A stretch of 64,000 bases of DNA from Kribbella pratensis (GTDB taxonomy: Bacteria > Actinomycetota > Actinomycetes > Propionibacteriales > Kribbellaceae), in the NCBI RefSeq assembly GCF_004366075.1, contig NZ_SODU01000003.1, positions 558,001 through 622,000 on the forward strand, written 5' to 3'. Below are positions 49,794-59,099 of this stretch, piece by piece. Made by a program: the position numbers and the translations under genes. Within the stretch, counting starts at the first letter, position 1. Each line of letters opens with the position of its first letter. The notes beneath the pieces are model-generated. The model ran no database searches. It was given only the letters and a program-made list of their open reading frames with translations, and had not been told where the DNA came from.

Positions 49794-50606
49794 ATGCAGC
49801 ACTACAGAACACGTTTTCTGGCGGTACTGGGGGCCGTCCTCGCCGTCCTGCTCGCGGCCGTGACACCCGCTGCCGCGTCGTACTCGAGCGGCCCGAGGCC
49901 CACCGTCGTGCTGGTTCACGGCGCGTGGGCCGACGGATCCGGCTGGGCGAAGGTCACCAACCGGCTGCTCGACGACGGGTATCAGGTCCGCGTACCACCG
50001 AACCCGTTGCGCAGCCTCCCCACCGACGCCGCGACCATCCGCAACTTCCTCTCCACCCTGTCCGGGCCGATCGTCCTGGTTGGGCATTCGTACGGCGGCG
50101 CGGTGATCACCAACGCCGCCACCGGCAACCCGAACGTCAAGGCGCTCGTGTACGTCGACGCGTTCGCACCTGCGGAAGGCGAAGCCGTCCTCCAGTTGGC
50201 GGGTGCGGGCTCCGCTCTCGCCGTCCCGCCGGAAACCGTTTTCGACTTCGTTCCGTATCCCGGAGCGCCGACCGATGACGTCGATCTCTACCTGAAGCAC
50301 GACACCTTCGTGACGTCGTTCGCGTCCGGCATGCCACGCTCGCAGGCCGAGCGGCTCTACCCGGCGCAGCGCCCGCTCGCCCTGGGCGCGGGCCTCAACC
50401 CGTCCGGACCACCTGCCTGGGCGACGATCCCGTCCTGGTACGTACTCGGCACGAAGGACCTGATCATCACCCCGACCGCCCAGGAGTTCATGGCCACCCG
50501 GGCCCACTCCACGATCACCCGCATCCCGACCGGCCACCTCGGCCTGATCACCGCTCCCGATCCGATCACGTCGGTGATCGAGAAGGCGATCCGCGCTACC
50601 AGATGA
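49794..50606 (+). CDS. Secreted alpha/beta hydrolase
   Basis: A 270-aa hydrolase with a signal peptide (RFLAVLGAVLAVLLAAVTPAAA). VLVHGAWADGSGW, GHSYGGAVITNAA nucleophile elbow, WYVLGTKDLIITP acid region and GHLGLITAPD terminal His. Resembles extracellular EstC-type esterases. Follows the cytoplasmic hydrolase by 71 nt. Confidence 0.9.
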   Translation: MQHYRTRFLAVLGAVLAVLLAAVTPAAASYSSGPRPTVVLVHGAWADGSGWAKVTNRLLDDGYQVRVPPNPLRSLPTDAATIRNFLSTLSGPIVLVGHSYGGAVITNAATGNPNVKALVYVDAFAPAEGEAVLQLAGAGSALAVPPETVFDFVPYPGAPTDDVDLYLKHDTFVTSFASGMPRSQAERLYPAQRPLALGAGLNPSGPPAWATIPSWYVLGTKDLIITPTAQEFMATRAHSTITRIPTGHLGLITAPDPITSVIEKAIRATR

Positions 50607-50613
50607 GCTGCGT

Positions 50614-50645
50614 GACGGCTTGCGTACGACGGTACGCAAGCCGTC
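50614..50645 (+). terminator. Hairpin after the secreted hydrolase
   Basis: Perfect 14-bp stem (50614-50627 with 50632-50645), GACG loop, no T tract. Confidence 0.7.
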
Positions 50646-50699
50646 ATGACCTGCTGCGAGGTGTTGTGCGGGCGCAGGTGCTAGGTCGGTTACGTCCAG

Positions 50700-51058
50700 G
50701 CGGGCCGGGAAACACGCGGCCTGGTCGGCGAGGTCCGGCACGCGAACGTGGCGGGCGGCGTACCGTCCGGCTGGACCACGCTCGAACGGACTCTGGGCGG
50801 TGACCCACGGGGCAGCAGTGCGAACGCGCTGACCTCGGAGTTCCTCGGCGACTACGTGTACGCCGCCGCGACCAACGACCGCGCCGTCGCGGTTGGAACG
50901 ACGCCGGCAACGCGGGCGTCTGCCCGGCGATCAACAGCTACCGGGCGTCGCTCTACACCGCGGCTCCCGGCGCACCGGCGAACGTCCTGGCCGCCTGCCC
51001 GGCGACCTTCGGCAACACCGACATCCTCGGAGGCAGTTACGCGGACCCGACCCCGTGA
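50700..51058 (+). pseudogene. Remnant of a BNR/sialidase-like exoprotein C-terminus
   Basis: From about 50700 one frame reads GWTTLERTLGGDP, then EFLGDYVYAAATNDRAVAV. After a missing base near 50892 the next frame continues WNDAGNAGVCPAINSYRASLY and ILGGSYADP to TGA at 51058. FLGDY-YxAxATN and WNDxR-xxxCPAIxxxR are the C-terminal pattern of actinobacterial exo-sialidase/BNR-like proteins. The N-terminal part is gone. It fills most of a 558-nt gap without an intact gene. Confidence 0.55.
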
Positions 51059-51085
51059 CCCGAGGTGACCCGAGGTGACCCGAGG
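51056..51085. repeat. Three 10-bp repeats
   Basis: TGACCCGAGG three times in tandem, starting in the stop codon of the sialidase-like remnant. Confidence 0.8.
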
Positions 51086-51164
51086 TGAGGGCGTCGTCCG
51101 CGTGGCGGCGCCCTCGCCGGTAAAACGTTTGCGCCCCCGCGGGCGCTCCAGCCAGGCTGACCTC

Positions 51165-51668
51165 GTGGTGGACCTGGCGATTCGGCCGTTGCGCGACGGC
51201 GACCCTGAAATCATCTCCGCAGCGATGGCTGCGCTCGGCTGGAACAAGCCGGTGTCGCAGTACGAGAACTACCTTGCCGAGCAACGGGCCGGCGTGCGGA
51301 GCGTGCTCGTGGCGACGGTCGACGGCGAGTACGCCGGGTACGTCACGGTGCGCTGGGAGTCGCCGTACGAGCCGTTCGAGGGCATCCCGGAGATCCAGGA
51401 CTTCAATGTGCTGCCGAAGCTCCGTCGGCGCGGGATCGGCGGCGCGTTGATGGACGCCGCCGAGGCGCTGGTCGCGGAACGGTCCCCGGTCGTGGGGATC
51501 GGAGTCGGGCTGTACCCGGACTACGGTCAGGCGCAGCGGATGTACGTCCGCCGCGGCTACCTCCCGGACGGGCGCGGCCTGATCTATGACGGTCGCCAGG
51601 TGCCGCCGATGGAGACGATCCGCAACGACGACTCCGCGACGCTGATGTTCACCAAGCAACTGAGGTAG
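51165..51668 (+). CDS. GNAT N-acetyltransferase
   Basis: A 167-aa GNAT protein: LAIRPLRDGDPEIISAAM start, IQDFNVLPKLRRRGIGGALMDAAEALV with the acetyl-CoA pyrophosphate loop (RRRGIGG), and a final YPDYGQAQRMYVRRGY helix-strand. GTG 51165 (or GTG 51168) is chosen since upstream sequence is Arg/Pro-rich and includes a tandem repeat. Substrate unknown. Confidence 0.88.
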   Translation: MVDLAIRPLRDGDPEIISAAMAALGWNKPVSQYENYLAEQRAGVRSVLVATVDGEYAGYVTVRWESPYEPFEGIPEIQDFNVLPKLRRRGIGGALMDAAEALVAERSPVVGIGVGLYPDYGQAQRMYVRRGYLPDGRGLIYDGRQVPPMETIRNDDSATLMFTKQLR

Positions 51669-51678
51669 CGTCGATCGC

Positions 51679-52701
51679 GTGCGTGCCATCCAGTACTCCG
51701 TGACCGGTGAGCCCGATGTCCTGACCCTCGTGGACAGGCCGATGACCGAGGTAGGTCCCGGAGAGGTGCGGGTGCGGATCCACCGGTCTGGCGTCAATCC
51801 GACCGACTGGAAGTCGCGCCGCGGCAGTGAGGCCGGTACGCCGGTACACCCGGCGCAGGTGCCGAACCAGGACGGATCCGGTGTCGTGGACGCCGTCGGC
51901 CAGGGCGTCGACGCGGCCCTCACCGGCCGCCGGGTCTGGCTCTGGGAAGCCGCCTACCAGCGGCCTGCGGGAGGTACGGCGCAGGAGTACGCCGTGGTCC
52001 CGGTGCGTCATGCGGTGCCGCTGCCCGACGACGCGTCGTACGACCTCGGCGCCGCGCTCGGCGTACCGTTCCTGACCGCTCATCGATGCCTGACAGTGAC
52101 CGAGGACGGCCCTGATCGCCTCGGTCCAGGCAAGCTCGCCGGCCGCACCGTGCTGGTGGCCGGCGGCGCCGGAGCGGTCGGCAACGCGGCGATCCAGTTG
52201 GCCCGGTGGTCCGACGCGACCGTGATCACCACCGTGAGCAGTCCGGAGAAGGCCAACCTGGCGGCCCTGGCCGGCGCCGATCACGTCATCGACTACAAGC
52301 AGCAGGACGTGGTCGGGGAGGTACGCGCGATCGCACCGCACGGCGTGCACACGATCGTCGAGGTGTCGCCGGCGGCGAACGCGGCCATCGACGCCGCCGT
52401 GATCGCGCCGCACGGCTCGGTGGCGGTCTACGCGACCGACGGGGGCGCGACGATGGAGCTTCCGGTGCGCGCCTCGATGGTGCCCAACGCCCGCTGGCAG
52501 TTCGTCCTGCTCTACACGGCTCCGGAGTCCTGGCGCCCGCGCGGGCTGGCCGATGTCTCGGCCGCGGTCGAGGCCGGCGCCGTCCGCATCGGTCCCGACG
52601 CCGGTCTCCCGCTCCACCACTACCCACTCGACCAGGCCGCGGACGCTCACGCCGCCGTTGAGGACGCCGTGGTCGGCAAGGTTCTGATCGACGTGATCTA
52701 G
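51679..52701 (+). CDS. Quinone oxidoreductase-like zinc-independent alcohol dehydrogenase
   Basis: A 340-aa MDR enzyme. N-terminal GroES-like half (RVRIHRSGVNPTDWKSRRG), then a Rossmann half with VLVAGGAGAVGNAAIQLARW and GADHVIDYKQQDV. The zinc-binding Cys/His are absent, as in NADPH:quinone reductases. Last codon shares CTAG with the convergent AAC(3) gene. GTG start. Confidence 0.92.
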   Translation: MRAIQYSVTGEPDVLTLVDRPMTEVGPGEVRVRIHRSGVNPTDWKSRRGSEAGTPVHPAQVPNQDGSGVVDAVGQGVDAALTGRRVWLWEAAYQRPAGGTAQEYAVVPVRHAVPLPDDASYDLGAALGVPFLTAHRCLTVTEDGPDRLGPGKLAGRTVLVAGGAGAVGNAAIQLARWSDATVITTVSSPEKANLAALAGADHVIDYKQQDVVGEVRAIAPHGVHTIVEVSPAANAAIDAAVIAPHGSVAVYATDGGATMELPVRASMVPNARWQFVLLYTAPESWRPRGLADVSAAVEAGAVRIGPDAGLPLHHYPLDQAADAHAAVEDAVVGKVLIDVI

Positions 52702-53546
52702 GCCTTGCCTGCGAGGGAAGCCAACCGCTGCTGCAGGGCTGCGGCGCATCGGCAGGTGGGGTCGTCGGTGCAGAGGAGGGCGGCCGGGTCGCCTTCGACG
52801 AGCTGACTGGTCGCTGCTAGCACCGCCTGCTTGGGGATCCTGCGGATGCGGGCGTTTCCGATCTGGATTTGCTTGGTCGCAGAGCGCAGTACCGGTTCGA
52901 TCAGGTCGAACTGGTGGCTTTCGCCGGGAATGTTGGGGAGCTCGACCCACAGGCCGTCGGCGGACTTCGCGTAGCGGTAGAAGCGCGAGCGGCCGAGGTA
53001 CTGCTCGGCGAGGTGGATCGTGGTGTTCGAGGTGTGGGTGACGCCGAGCAGCAGGACGTCGCCGTCGAGGGCCTCGAGCGGGCCGAGCGGCCAGTCGGGG
53101 CGCTGGGCCTCCAGGAGGCGTTCGGCCGCGGGACCGGCGGCCTGGTAGGAAAACAGCGGATGCTCGGTGCGGAACGGCGAGCAGGTCAGGCGGAAAGTTT
53201 CCGGAATCGTTCCGAGCCAGCGATCGATCGGCAGCTCGGGGCGGAAACTGGTTGCCTCCGACACCCGTTTGTCGAAGTCCGGCCAGCTTTCCGCGTTCCA
53301 GTAGGCGTTGTGCGGCCGGACCAGTCCGGGCGGTGCCGGGATCCCGGTGAGGTCCCAGGTGCCGGCGGGCATCAGCACGGTCCCGCAGACCTCGGTCAAC
53401 GCCGAGCACACCGCCTCCGCGCCGCCGTCGACGTACCCGAAGGAACTGAGCGACGAGTGCACGATCACCTCGGACGTCCGGTCCAGCCCGAGTTTCCGCA
53501 GGCCGTCGACGAGGTCCGCTCCGGTCACGACATCCGTTCCGCGCAT
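52698..53546 (-). CDS. AAC(3) family N-acetyltransferase
   Basis: A 282-aa member of the aminoglycoside 3-N-acetyltransferase family (antibiotic_NAT). LVDGLRKLGL, VIVHSSLSSFGYVDGGAEAVCSAL, LMPAGTWDLTG, DGDVLLLGVTHTSNTTIHLAEQ with the conserved His, and C-terminal CRCAAALQQRL. Environmental members often act on other amines, so resistance cannot be inferred. Confidence 0.85.
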   Translation of the reverse strand: MRGTDVVTGADLVDGLRKLGLDRTSEVIVHSSLSSFGYVDGGAEAVCSALTEVCGTVLMPAGTWDLTGIPAPPGLVRPHNAYWNAESWPDFDKRVSEATSFRPELPIDRWLGTIPETFRLTCSPFRTEHPLFSYQAAGPAAERLLEAQRPDWPLGPLEALDGDVLLLGVTHTSNTTIHLAEQYLGRSRFYRYAKSADGLWVELPNIPGESHQFDLIEPVLRSATKQIQIGNARIRRIPKQAVLAATSQLVEGDPAALLCTDDPTCRCAAALQQRLASLAGKA

Positions 53547-53646
53547 CCGGGCAATATGCCATCCGCAGCCTGAGCCCGCCTCGCATTTCGCCGCTTCTTG
53601 CGCGAAACGGCGGCAAGGAGGACCGTCGGAGACGGGGGTGGCTCCG

Positions 53647-54543
53647 ATGATTCTGGTCGTTGGTGGAACCGGGGAGTTGGGTGGGCGGGTTGTCCGGCTG
53701 CTGCTGGAGCGAGGGCTCGGGGTACGGTGCCTGGTCCGGCCGGCGAGTGACGCAGCCGGGCTCGAGAAGGCTGGTGCGGAGGTCGCGCGGGGCGATCTGA
53801 CGGACGCCGCGAGTCTCCGCGCGGCGTGTCAGGACGTGGACACGGTTGTCTCGACCGCGACAGCGATCACGCGGCTGCTCGGCGGCGCACGTGGTCCCTC
53901 GATCCACGAGATCGACGAACTCGGGACGGCCGCGCTCGTCGACGCCGCCGAGGAGGCCGGCGTACGGCGGTTCGTCTACGTCTCGTACGCCGGGATCAGC
54001 TCGACGGTCGGGACACCGCTGGAGCACGCCAAGCGGGCGATCGAGGACAGGCTGCGGCGATCGGCGATGCGCAGTGTGATCGTCCGGCCGGACGCGTTCC
54101 AGGAGGTTCACCTTGCCCCGTTGGGCCGCTTCGATGTTGCCAACGGCAAAGTTGCGCTGATCGGGTCCGGCGACGCAAAGGTGCGCTGGGTGAGCACGGA
54201 CGACGCCGCGGCCCTGATCGCCGCGGTCGCGGTGGAGCCCGATCCGCCCGCCGTGATCGAGTTCGGCGGCCCGGAGGCGCTCAGCCGGAAGGAGGCGGTC
54301 GCCGTCGCCGAGGACCTCACCCATCGCCGGATGAAAGTACAGCGGATGCCGGCACCGGTCGCCCGCCTCGCGGTCCGACTGCTGAGCCGGCGCAACGACG
54401 CGCTCGCATCGGTCTTCGGCGGCGGCCTCCTCCAGTCCGGGCCGGACGCCACCTGGACCGACGAACCGCTCCGCAGCCGCGGCATCACGCCCCGCTCCGC
54501 CACCGACTACCTCCGCGACCAGGTGAACCACCTGCCCCGATAG
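53647..54543 (+). CDS. NmrA/NAD(P)-binding atypical SDR
   Basis: A 298-aa protein. GGTGELGGRVVRLLLERGLGVRCLVR is the NAD(P) loop, followed by GDLTDAASLRAACQDVDTVVST and RFVYVSYAGIS. The catalytic Tyr-x3-Lys is missing; this is the NmrA/SDR_a5 type of sensor or isomerase-reductase. ATG 53647. Confidence 0.88.
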   Translation: MILVVGGTGELGGRVVRLLLERGLGVRCLVRPASDAAGLEKAGAEVARGDLTDAASLRAACQDVDTVVSTATAITRLLGGARGPSIHEIDELGTAALVDAAEEAGVRRFVYVSYAGISSTVGTPLEHAKRAIEDRLRRSAMRSVIVRPDAFQEVHLAPLGRFDVANGKVALIGSGDAKVRWVSTDDAAALIAAVAVEPDPPAVIEFGGPEALSRKEAVAVAEDLTHRRMKVQRMPAPVARLAVRLLSRRNDALASVFGGGLLQSGPDATWTDEPLRSRGITPRSATDYLRDQVNHLPR

Positions 54544-54556
54544 GCGATGGCAGGAC

Positions 54557-54952
54557 CTAATCCATCCGGTCGGCGTGGCGGTGGAAGACCTTCCAGCTGC
54601 CGTTTTCGCGTCGGTAGAGCTGCGTGACACGCAACGTGTAGGAGGTCGATTCGGCCTGCCAGGTCGTGGACGTGTGCTCGTAGCCGATCGTGTAGGCCAG
54701 GTCGTGGTCGACGTCGGCCGAGACCAGCTCGAACTTGTACGACGTGCAGTCGGAGAAGTTCTCCTCGAGCCGTCGGAAGACGATCTCCGCGTCGGCGGCC
54801 GTCGTAGCGGTCAGCCAGGCTCCGAAGACGGTGACCGGATCACGCGTCGACCAGATGGCTCGTCGCGGATCGGCATCACCGTTGTGGATTGCCAGCTCGG
54901 CATCCCGGAGCTCGGTCTCGACCCACCGTAGGAAGTCTGTTCGTTCGCTCAT
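54557..54952 (-). CDS. SnoaL/DUF4440-like protein
   Basis: A 131-aa NTF2-like protein: FLRWVETELRDAELAIHNGDADPRRAIWS, VTVFGAWLTATTAADAEIVFRRL and YTLRVTQLYRRENGSWKVFHRHADR. Function unknown. ATG overlaps the MFS stop by 4 nt, so it is in the same operon. Confidence 0.88.
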   Translation of the reverse strand: MSERTDFLRWVETELRDAELAIHNGDADPRRAIWSTRDPVTVFGAWLTATTAADAEIVFRRLEENFSDCTSYKFELVSADVDHDLAYTIGYEHTSTTWQAESTSYTLRVTQLYRRENGSWKVFHRHADRMD

Positions 54953-56199
54953 GATTCCCTCCCTTCCTCCGAGGGAACCTCGCTGAGCGCCGCTCCGCCA
55001 GGGTTCGTGTTCCCGCCGGCCCGGGAAATCGCCGCGTAGACCGGGAGCCAGGAGATTGCGATCAGCCCGCCGGCGATCAGGAGGGTCGTCCGGGCGCCGA
55101 ACGCCGTACCGAGGACGCCGCCGAGCAGTGCGCCCACCGGGAACAAGCCCATCAGCAGGAAGCGCATCGTCGCGTTGACGCGGCCGAGCAGTTCCTGCGG
55201 TACGACGCGCTGCCGAAGCGTCACGCTGGTGATCGCGTAGATGAGCTGACCGAACTCGCCGGCCGCGAGCCCGATCACCGCCAGGACCGTCAACCCGCCG
55301 GGCTGGGCGAACGGAGTCAGCAGGCCCAGTACGCCGGCGAAGACGAGCGACACCCAGATGATCCGCTCCGGACCGAACCACCGCGCCAGCCGTGGCGTCG
55401 CCGCGGCCCCGAGCATCGCCGCCACCGACCCGATCGCCAGTACGATCCCGACCCACGTGGGGGTCAACCGCAACGTGCGGACCAGGAAGACCAGGTTCAC
55501 CGCCGACGCGATCGCGAAAGCGAAGTTGTTCACCGCGCTCGTGACCGCGATCGCCCGGATCGTACGGTGCCGCGCGACGTACGCCAGCCCCTCCCGGATC
55601 TCAGGCCACAGCCCGCGCGACTCACGCCGTACGACGTGCTCCTCCGAGCGGATCGCCAGCAGCGACACCGCCGACACGACGAACGAGACGGCTTGGATCA
55701 GTACGACGTTCGCCGCGCCGATCGCGGACACCAGCCACCCGCCGGCGCCCGGACCCGCGACCTGGCCCGAGGCACGGATCGTCTCCAGCGCAGCGTTCCC
55801 GGCCAGCAGCCGGTCCTTGCCGACCACCGCGGGCAGATAACTCTGGTAGCCCACATCGAAGAACACCCGTGCGAACCCGGCCAGCAGCGACACCACCATC
55901 AGCTGGAGCAGCGACAGTACGCCGAACGCCGCGGCGACCGGGATCGAGACGAGCAGCCCGGCGCGGACCAGATCGCTCGCCACCAGGATCGGGCGCCGAC
56001 GGCAACGATCCACCCAGGCCCCGGCCGGCAACCCGATCAGCGCGAAGCCGATCGTGCTCGACGCCGACACCATCCCGAGCTCGAACGGCGTGGCGCCCAG
56101 ACCCAGCACCGCCAGCAGCGGAATCGCCACGCCACTGACCTGCGCCCCGAACTGACTGGTCGTCTGTCCGACCAGCAACCACCGAAAATCCCTCGTCAC
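54949..56199 (-). CDS. MFS exporter (MFS_3)
   Basis: A 416-aa, 12-segment transporter: VTRDFRWLLVGQTTSQFGAQVSGVAIPLL, GAWVDRCRRRPILV loop, YQSYLPAVVGKDRLLAGNAALE. Paralogue of the MFS at 3715 (same YLP-RLLAGNA block). GTG 56199 is fixed by GGAGG 5 nt upstream; an earlier in-frame start is not family-like. Followed by an ATGA-coupled SnoaL-like gene. Likely drug efflux. Confidence 0.92.
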   Translation of the reverse strand: MTRDFRWLLVGQTTSQFGAQVSGVAIPLLAVLGLGATPFELGMVSASSTIGFALIGLPAGAWVDRCRRRPILVASDLVRAGLLVSIPVAAAFGVLSLLQLMVVSLLAGFARVFFDVGYQSYLPAVVGKDRLLAGNAALETIRASGQVAGPGAGGWLVSAIGAANVVLIQAVSFVVSAVSLLAIRSEEHVVRRESRGLWPEIREGLAYVARHRTIRAIAVTSAVNNFAFAIASAVNLVFLVRTLRLTPTWVGIVLAIGSVAAMLGAAATPRLARWFGPERIIWVSLVFAGVLGLLTPFAQPGGLTVLAVIGLAAGEFGQLIYAITSVTLRQRVVPQELLGRVNATMRFLLMGLFPVGALLGGVLGTAFGARTTLLIAGGLIAISWLPVYAAISRAGGNTNPGGAALSEVPSEEGRES

Positions 56200-56290
56200 G
56201 ACAACCTCCACAGAACCGGATGGGAATCCCACCCGCCTGCAGAAATTCGTCGCTAGGGGTGGGGCACATTACCGGCCCCGCAGCACGAGG

Positions 56291-56770
56291 TCAATGAGCC
56301 TGGAACAAGCCGGTCTCCCGGAACGCGCCGTACAGTCGCAGGACGACCTCGGTCGGCGGATGCATCGGTCCAGGCGGAGCCGCGAAGAATCCGGCCTCGA
56401 CGACCTCGTCCTCGCCAGGTCGCAGCGTGCCGGTCCAGCTGCGCGCCTCGAAGCAGAGCGCGAAGCACTGGACGACATCGCCGTTCGGATAGGTCAGCGT
56501 GTGTACGTCGGCACGCGACAGGCTCGCGAACGGGACCAGCTCCTCCTCCGCAACAGTCAGCCCGGTCTCCTCGGAGAACTCGCGGGCCGCCGTACGTCGG
56601 AAGCTGTCGCCTGGTTCTGCTCCGCCTGCTGGGAGCTCCCACAGACCGGAGTCGCGACTCCTCTGGAACAGGATGCGATCGTCCGCATCGATCGCGAGGA
56701 CCTGCGCCCCAGGCAGCAACAGCAGGCGGGAGCCGACGTCGCGGCGGAGCTGGGCGAGGTAGGAGTCCAC
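56291..56770 (-). CDS. NUDIX hydrolase
   Basis: A 159-aa NUDIX protein. NUDIX box GDSFRRTAAREFSEETGL preceded by LWELPAGGAEPG, matching the GX5EX7REUXEEXGU pattern. Typical of ADP-ribose or sugar-nucleotide pyrophosphatases. GTG 56770; divergent from a membrane protein gene. Confidence 0.93.
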   Translation of the reverse strand: MDSYLAQLRRDVGSRLLLLPGAQVLAIDADDRILFQRSRDSGLWELPAGGAEPGDSFRRTAAREFSEETGLTVAEEELVPFASLSRADVHTLTYPNGDVVQCFALCFEARSWTGTLRPGEDEVVEAGFFAAPPGPMHPPTEVVLRLYGAFRETGLFQAH

Positions 56771-56788
56771 GGGTGAGAGGGTAGAGCC

Positions 56789-57535
56789 GTGGACTGGGTG
56801 AGGCGGCGGGCGGGATCGCTGCTGGGGTTGGGTTTGGTCGGCGGGCTGGTGTGGACGACGGTCGTCACATTGTCGATGCCCGGCTGGTACGCCCCGGGTG
56901 AGGACTGCGCACGCAAGGTCGGCGCGGTGGACGCGGTCGCGCGCACCAGCTGGTTCCCGCCGTCGGCGAGCTGCGTGTCCGGCGACGAGGTCCGCCAGTA
57001 CATGTCGACCACCCGCTCCGTGGTCCTGTCCGTCGTCGGCGTACTGCTGCTGCTCCTGATCGCGACCGGCCTGATTCTCACCGTACGACGACTCACCGGC
57101 GAGCCCGGCCCGATCAGGACCGGCGACAACGTCAAGCGCCGTAGGCGGTCGCACCTGACGTTCGGAGCACTGGACGTGGGTGTCGCGTTCGCGTTCGTCA
57201 CGTTCCTGAACGCGGTCGCGATCGTGTTCGGCGGACTCCCCGGCGCGATCCTGTTCATCCTCACCGCACTCGTCGGCCTGAGCGCGTTCGGCACGATGCT
57301 CGACCGGCACATGGGTCCGCTCCCGAGCAGTGCGCTCGAGTCCCGCCGCCGCGGCACGGTCGCCGGTCTCGTGACGTTCGGCATCGTCTTCGCCGCAACC
57401 GCCGTCTCAGGCCAACTTCCCTTCTTCCGCTTCTGGGCAGTCCCCCTCAGCGCCATCGCGTACGCCGCGATCGCCGCAGCCCAATGGTCGCGCGCCACAC
57501 GCCCCGCCGAGGTCGCGCAGCGCGAGGACGTGTGA
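56789..57535 (+). CDS. Membrane protein of unknown function
   Basis: A 248-aa protein with about five predicted membrane segments (GSLLGLGLVGGLVWTTVVTL, SVVLSVVGVLLLLLIATGLIL, VGVAFAFVTFLNAVAIVFGG, ILFILTALVGLSAF, FWAVPLSAIAYAAIAAA) and a Cys pair in the first external loop. No family recognised. GTG start, divergent from NUDIX; its stop abuts the convergent FAD oxidase stop. Confidence 0.75.
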   Translation: MDWVRRRAGSLLGLGLVGGLVWTTVVTLSMPGWYAPGEDCARKVGAVDAVARTSWFPPSASCVSGDEVRQYMSTTRSVVLSVVGVLLLLLIATGLILTVRRLTGEPGPIRTGDNVKRRRRSHLTFGALDVGVAFAFVTFLNAVAIVFGGLPGAILFILTALVGLSAFGTMLDRHMGPLPSSALESRRRGTVAGLVTFGIVFAATAVSGQLPFFRFWAVPLSAIAYAAIAAAQWSRATRPAEVAQREDV

Positions 57536-58915
57536 TCAACAAGGCCAGCCGGGCTCGATGTTCTGGTTCAGGTGGAAGACGTTCTCGGGGTCGTACTGGC
57601 ACTTGACCCGTGACAGCCGCCGGTAGTTCTCCTCACCGAAGCCCGCGATCACCCGGTTCTGTCCCTCGTTGCCGATGAAGTTCAGGTACACGTACCCGGT
57701 CGCCCACTCGTCCAGGTCCGAACACACGTCCCGCGCCCACCTGATGCCGCGTGCATCGTCGGCCGGATCGGACCACATCCCGAACGGGTGCACGACCCAC
57801 GCCGCCTGGCGATGCGGCTGCGGCCACTTCTCCGCACCCCGCTGTACGGCGCCACCCCACGGCACGATCGCCTGTTGCGACGGTGACGGCGAGATCATGT
57901 CCGCCGCGCGGCCGGCGAACGCCTCGACCGCGGGATCGGGCAACGACGCCAGATGTTCCGCGGACCAGTAGTTCCGGAACCCCGGCGGATCGTCGAGCGC
58001 CGATTGAATGTCGGCGTACGGCATCTCGGCGACCAACTCGGCCTCCGGTTCCAGCGCGAAGAGCGGTGCGAACACGTCACGCAACTCCGCTTCACTGCCG
58101 GCGTACACCGCCGCCGCACCCACGATCAACTGCCCCTGCAGGTGCGCGGGCACGAACTCCTCCGGCGGCCCGGTCAGGTAGATCACGCCACCACCGAGCT
58201 CTTCGGGCGCGCCCGACTCGATCAGGTCCCGGTACGCGCGCAGTACCGTGGGACCCGCCGACGCCGGCCACATCAGCAGCGCCAACGTTGTCGAGGGCAA
58301 CTGCTGGAGATGGAACGTCAGCGACGTCGCGACCCCGAAGTTCCCGCCGCCGCCGTGCAGCGCCCAGAACAGCTCGGTGTTCTTCGTCTCGTCCGCGATC
58401 AGCAGCCGTCCGTCCGCGGTGACGAGCTCCACCGAGATCAGCGCATCACAGGCGAGCCCGTACTTGCGTTCCAGCCAGCCGGACCCGCCGCCGAGCGTCA
58501 GGCCCGCGACACCGGTCGTGGACGCCCGCCCACCGGTCGTCGCCAGCAGGTACTTCTGGCAGGCCCGATCGAGGTCGCCCCAGGTCGCGCCCCCGCCGAC
58601 CCGCGCGATCCGGGCGAACGGATCGATCTGAACGCTGTTCATCCGCCGCAGGTCGACGACCAGGCCGCCGTCGGTGACCGCCGTCCCGGCCACCCCGTGA
58701 CCGCCGCCCCGGACCGCGATCTCCAGCCCCTGATCGGCGCCGTACCGCACCGCCGCCTGGACGTCGCCCACCGATTCGCACTGGGCGATCATCGCGGGCC
58801 GCTTGTCGATCATCCCGTTGAAGACCGTGCGCGCCTCGTCGTACGCCGGGTCGGTGTCGCGCAGCAGCAGTCCGCCGAAACCCGGTGGCCGCAGCTGTTG
58901 GACGAGTTCGGACAT
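57536..58915 (-). CDS. FAD-linked oxidase (berberine bridge enzyme-like)
   Basis: A 459-aa flavoprotein. FAD-binding PCMH domain with VRGGGHGVAGTAVTDGG (His for covalent FAD), VGGGATWGDLDRACQKYLL and GVAGLTLGGGSGWLERKYGLACD; C-terminal BBE segment RVKCQYDPENVFHLNQNI. Secondary-metabolite or sugar oxidase; substrate not predictable. Confidence 0.92.
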   Translation of the reverse strand: MSELVQQLRPPGFGGLLLRDTDPAYDEARTVFNGMIDKRPAMIAQCESVGDVQAAVRYGADQGLEIAVRGGGHGVAGTAVTDGGLVVDLRRMNSVQIDPFARIARVGGGATWGDLDRACQKYLLATTGGRASTTGVAGLTLGGGSGWLERKYGLACDALISVELVTADGRLLIADETKNTELFWALHGGGGNFGVATSLTFHLQQLPSTTLALLMWPASAGPTVLRAYRDLIESGAPEELGGGVIYLTGPPEEFVPAHLQGQLIVGAAAVYAGSEAELRDVFAPLFALEPEAELVAEMPYADIQSALDDPPGFRNYWSAEHLASLPDPAVEAFAGRAADMISPSPSQQAIVPWGGAVQRGAEKWPQPHRQAAWVVHPFGMWSDPADDARGIRWARDVCSDLDEWATGYVYLNFIGNEGQNRVIAGFGEENYRRLSRVKCQYDPENVFHLNQNIEPGWPC

Positions 58916-59099
58916 GGTGGATCTCCCCCCTGCTCACTCCCCCAGGCGATCCACCGATAGTCCACCGCGACACCCGCCGGGTCAACGTCCGGCCGGTTAC
59001 CGCGTCATCACACGATTCGGCTGTCCACCAAGGGCTTTCGCGCGATCACGCCCCGAGACGATCTGGGCTCACTCGCCGTACCTCGGTAGGGTGCGAGAT

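Noticed and set aside
51649..54630. 993-codon minus-strand frame
   Set aside because: Crosses four genes on both strands, low complexity and no start signal.
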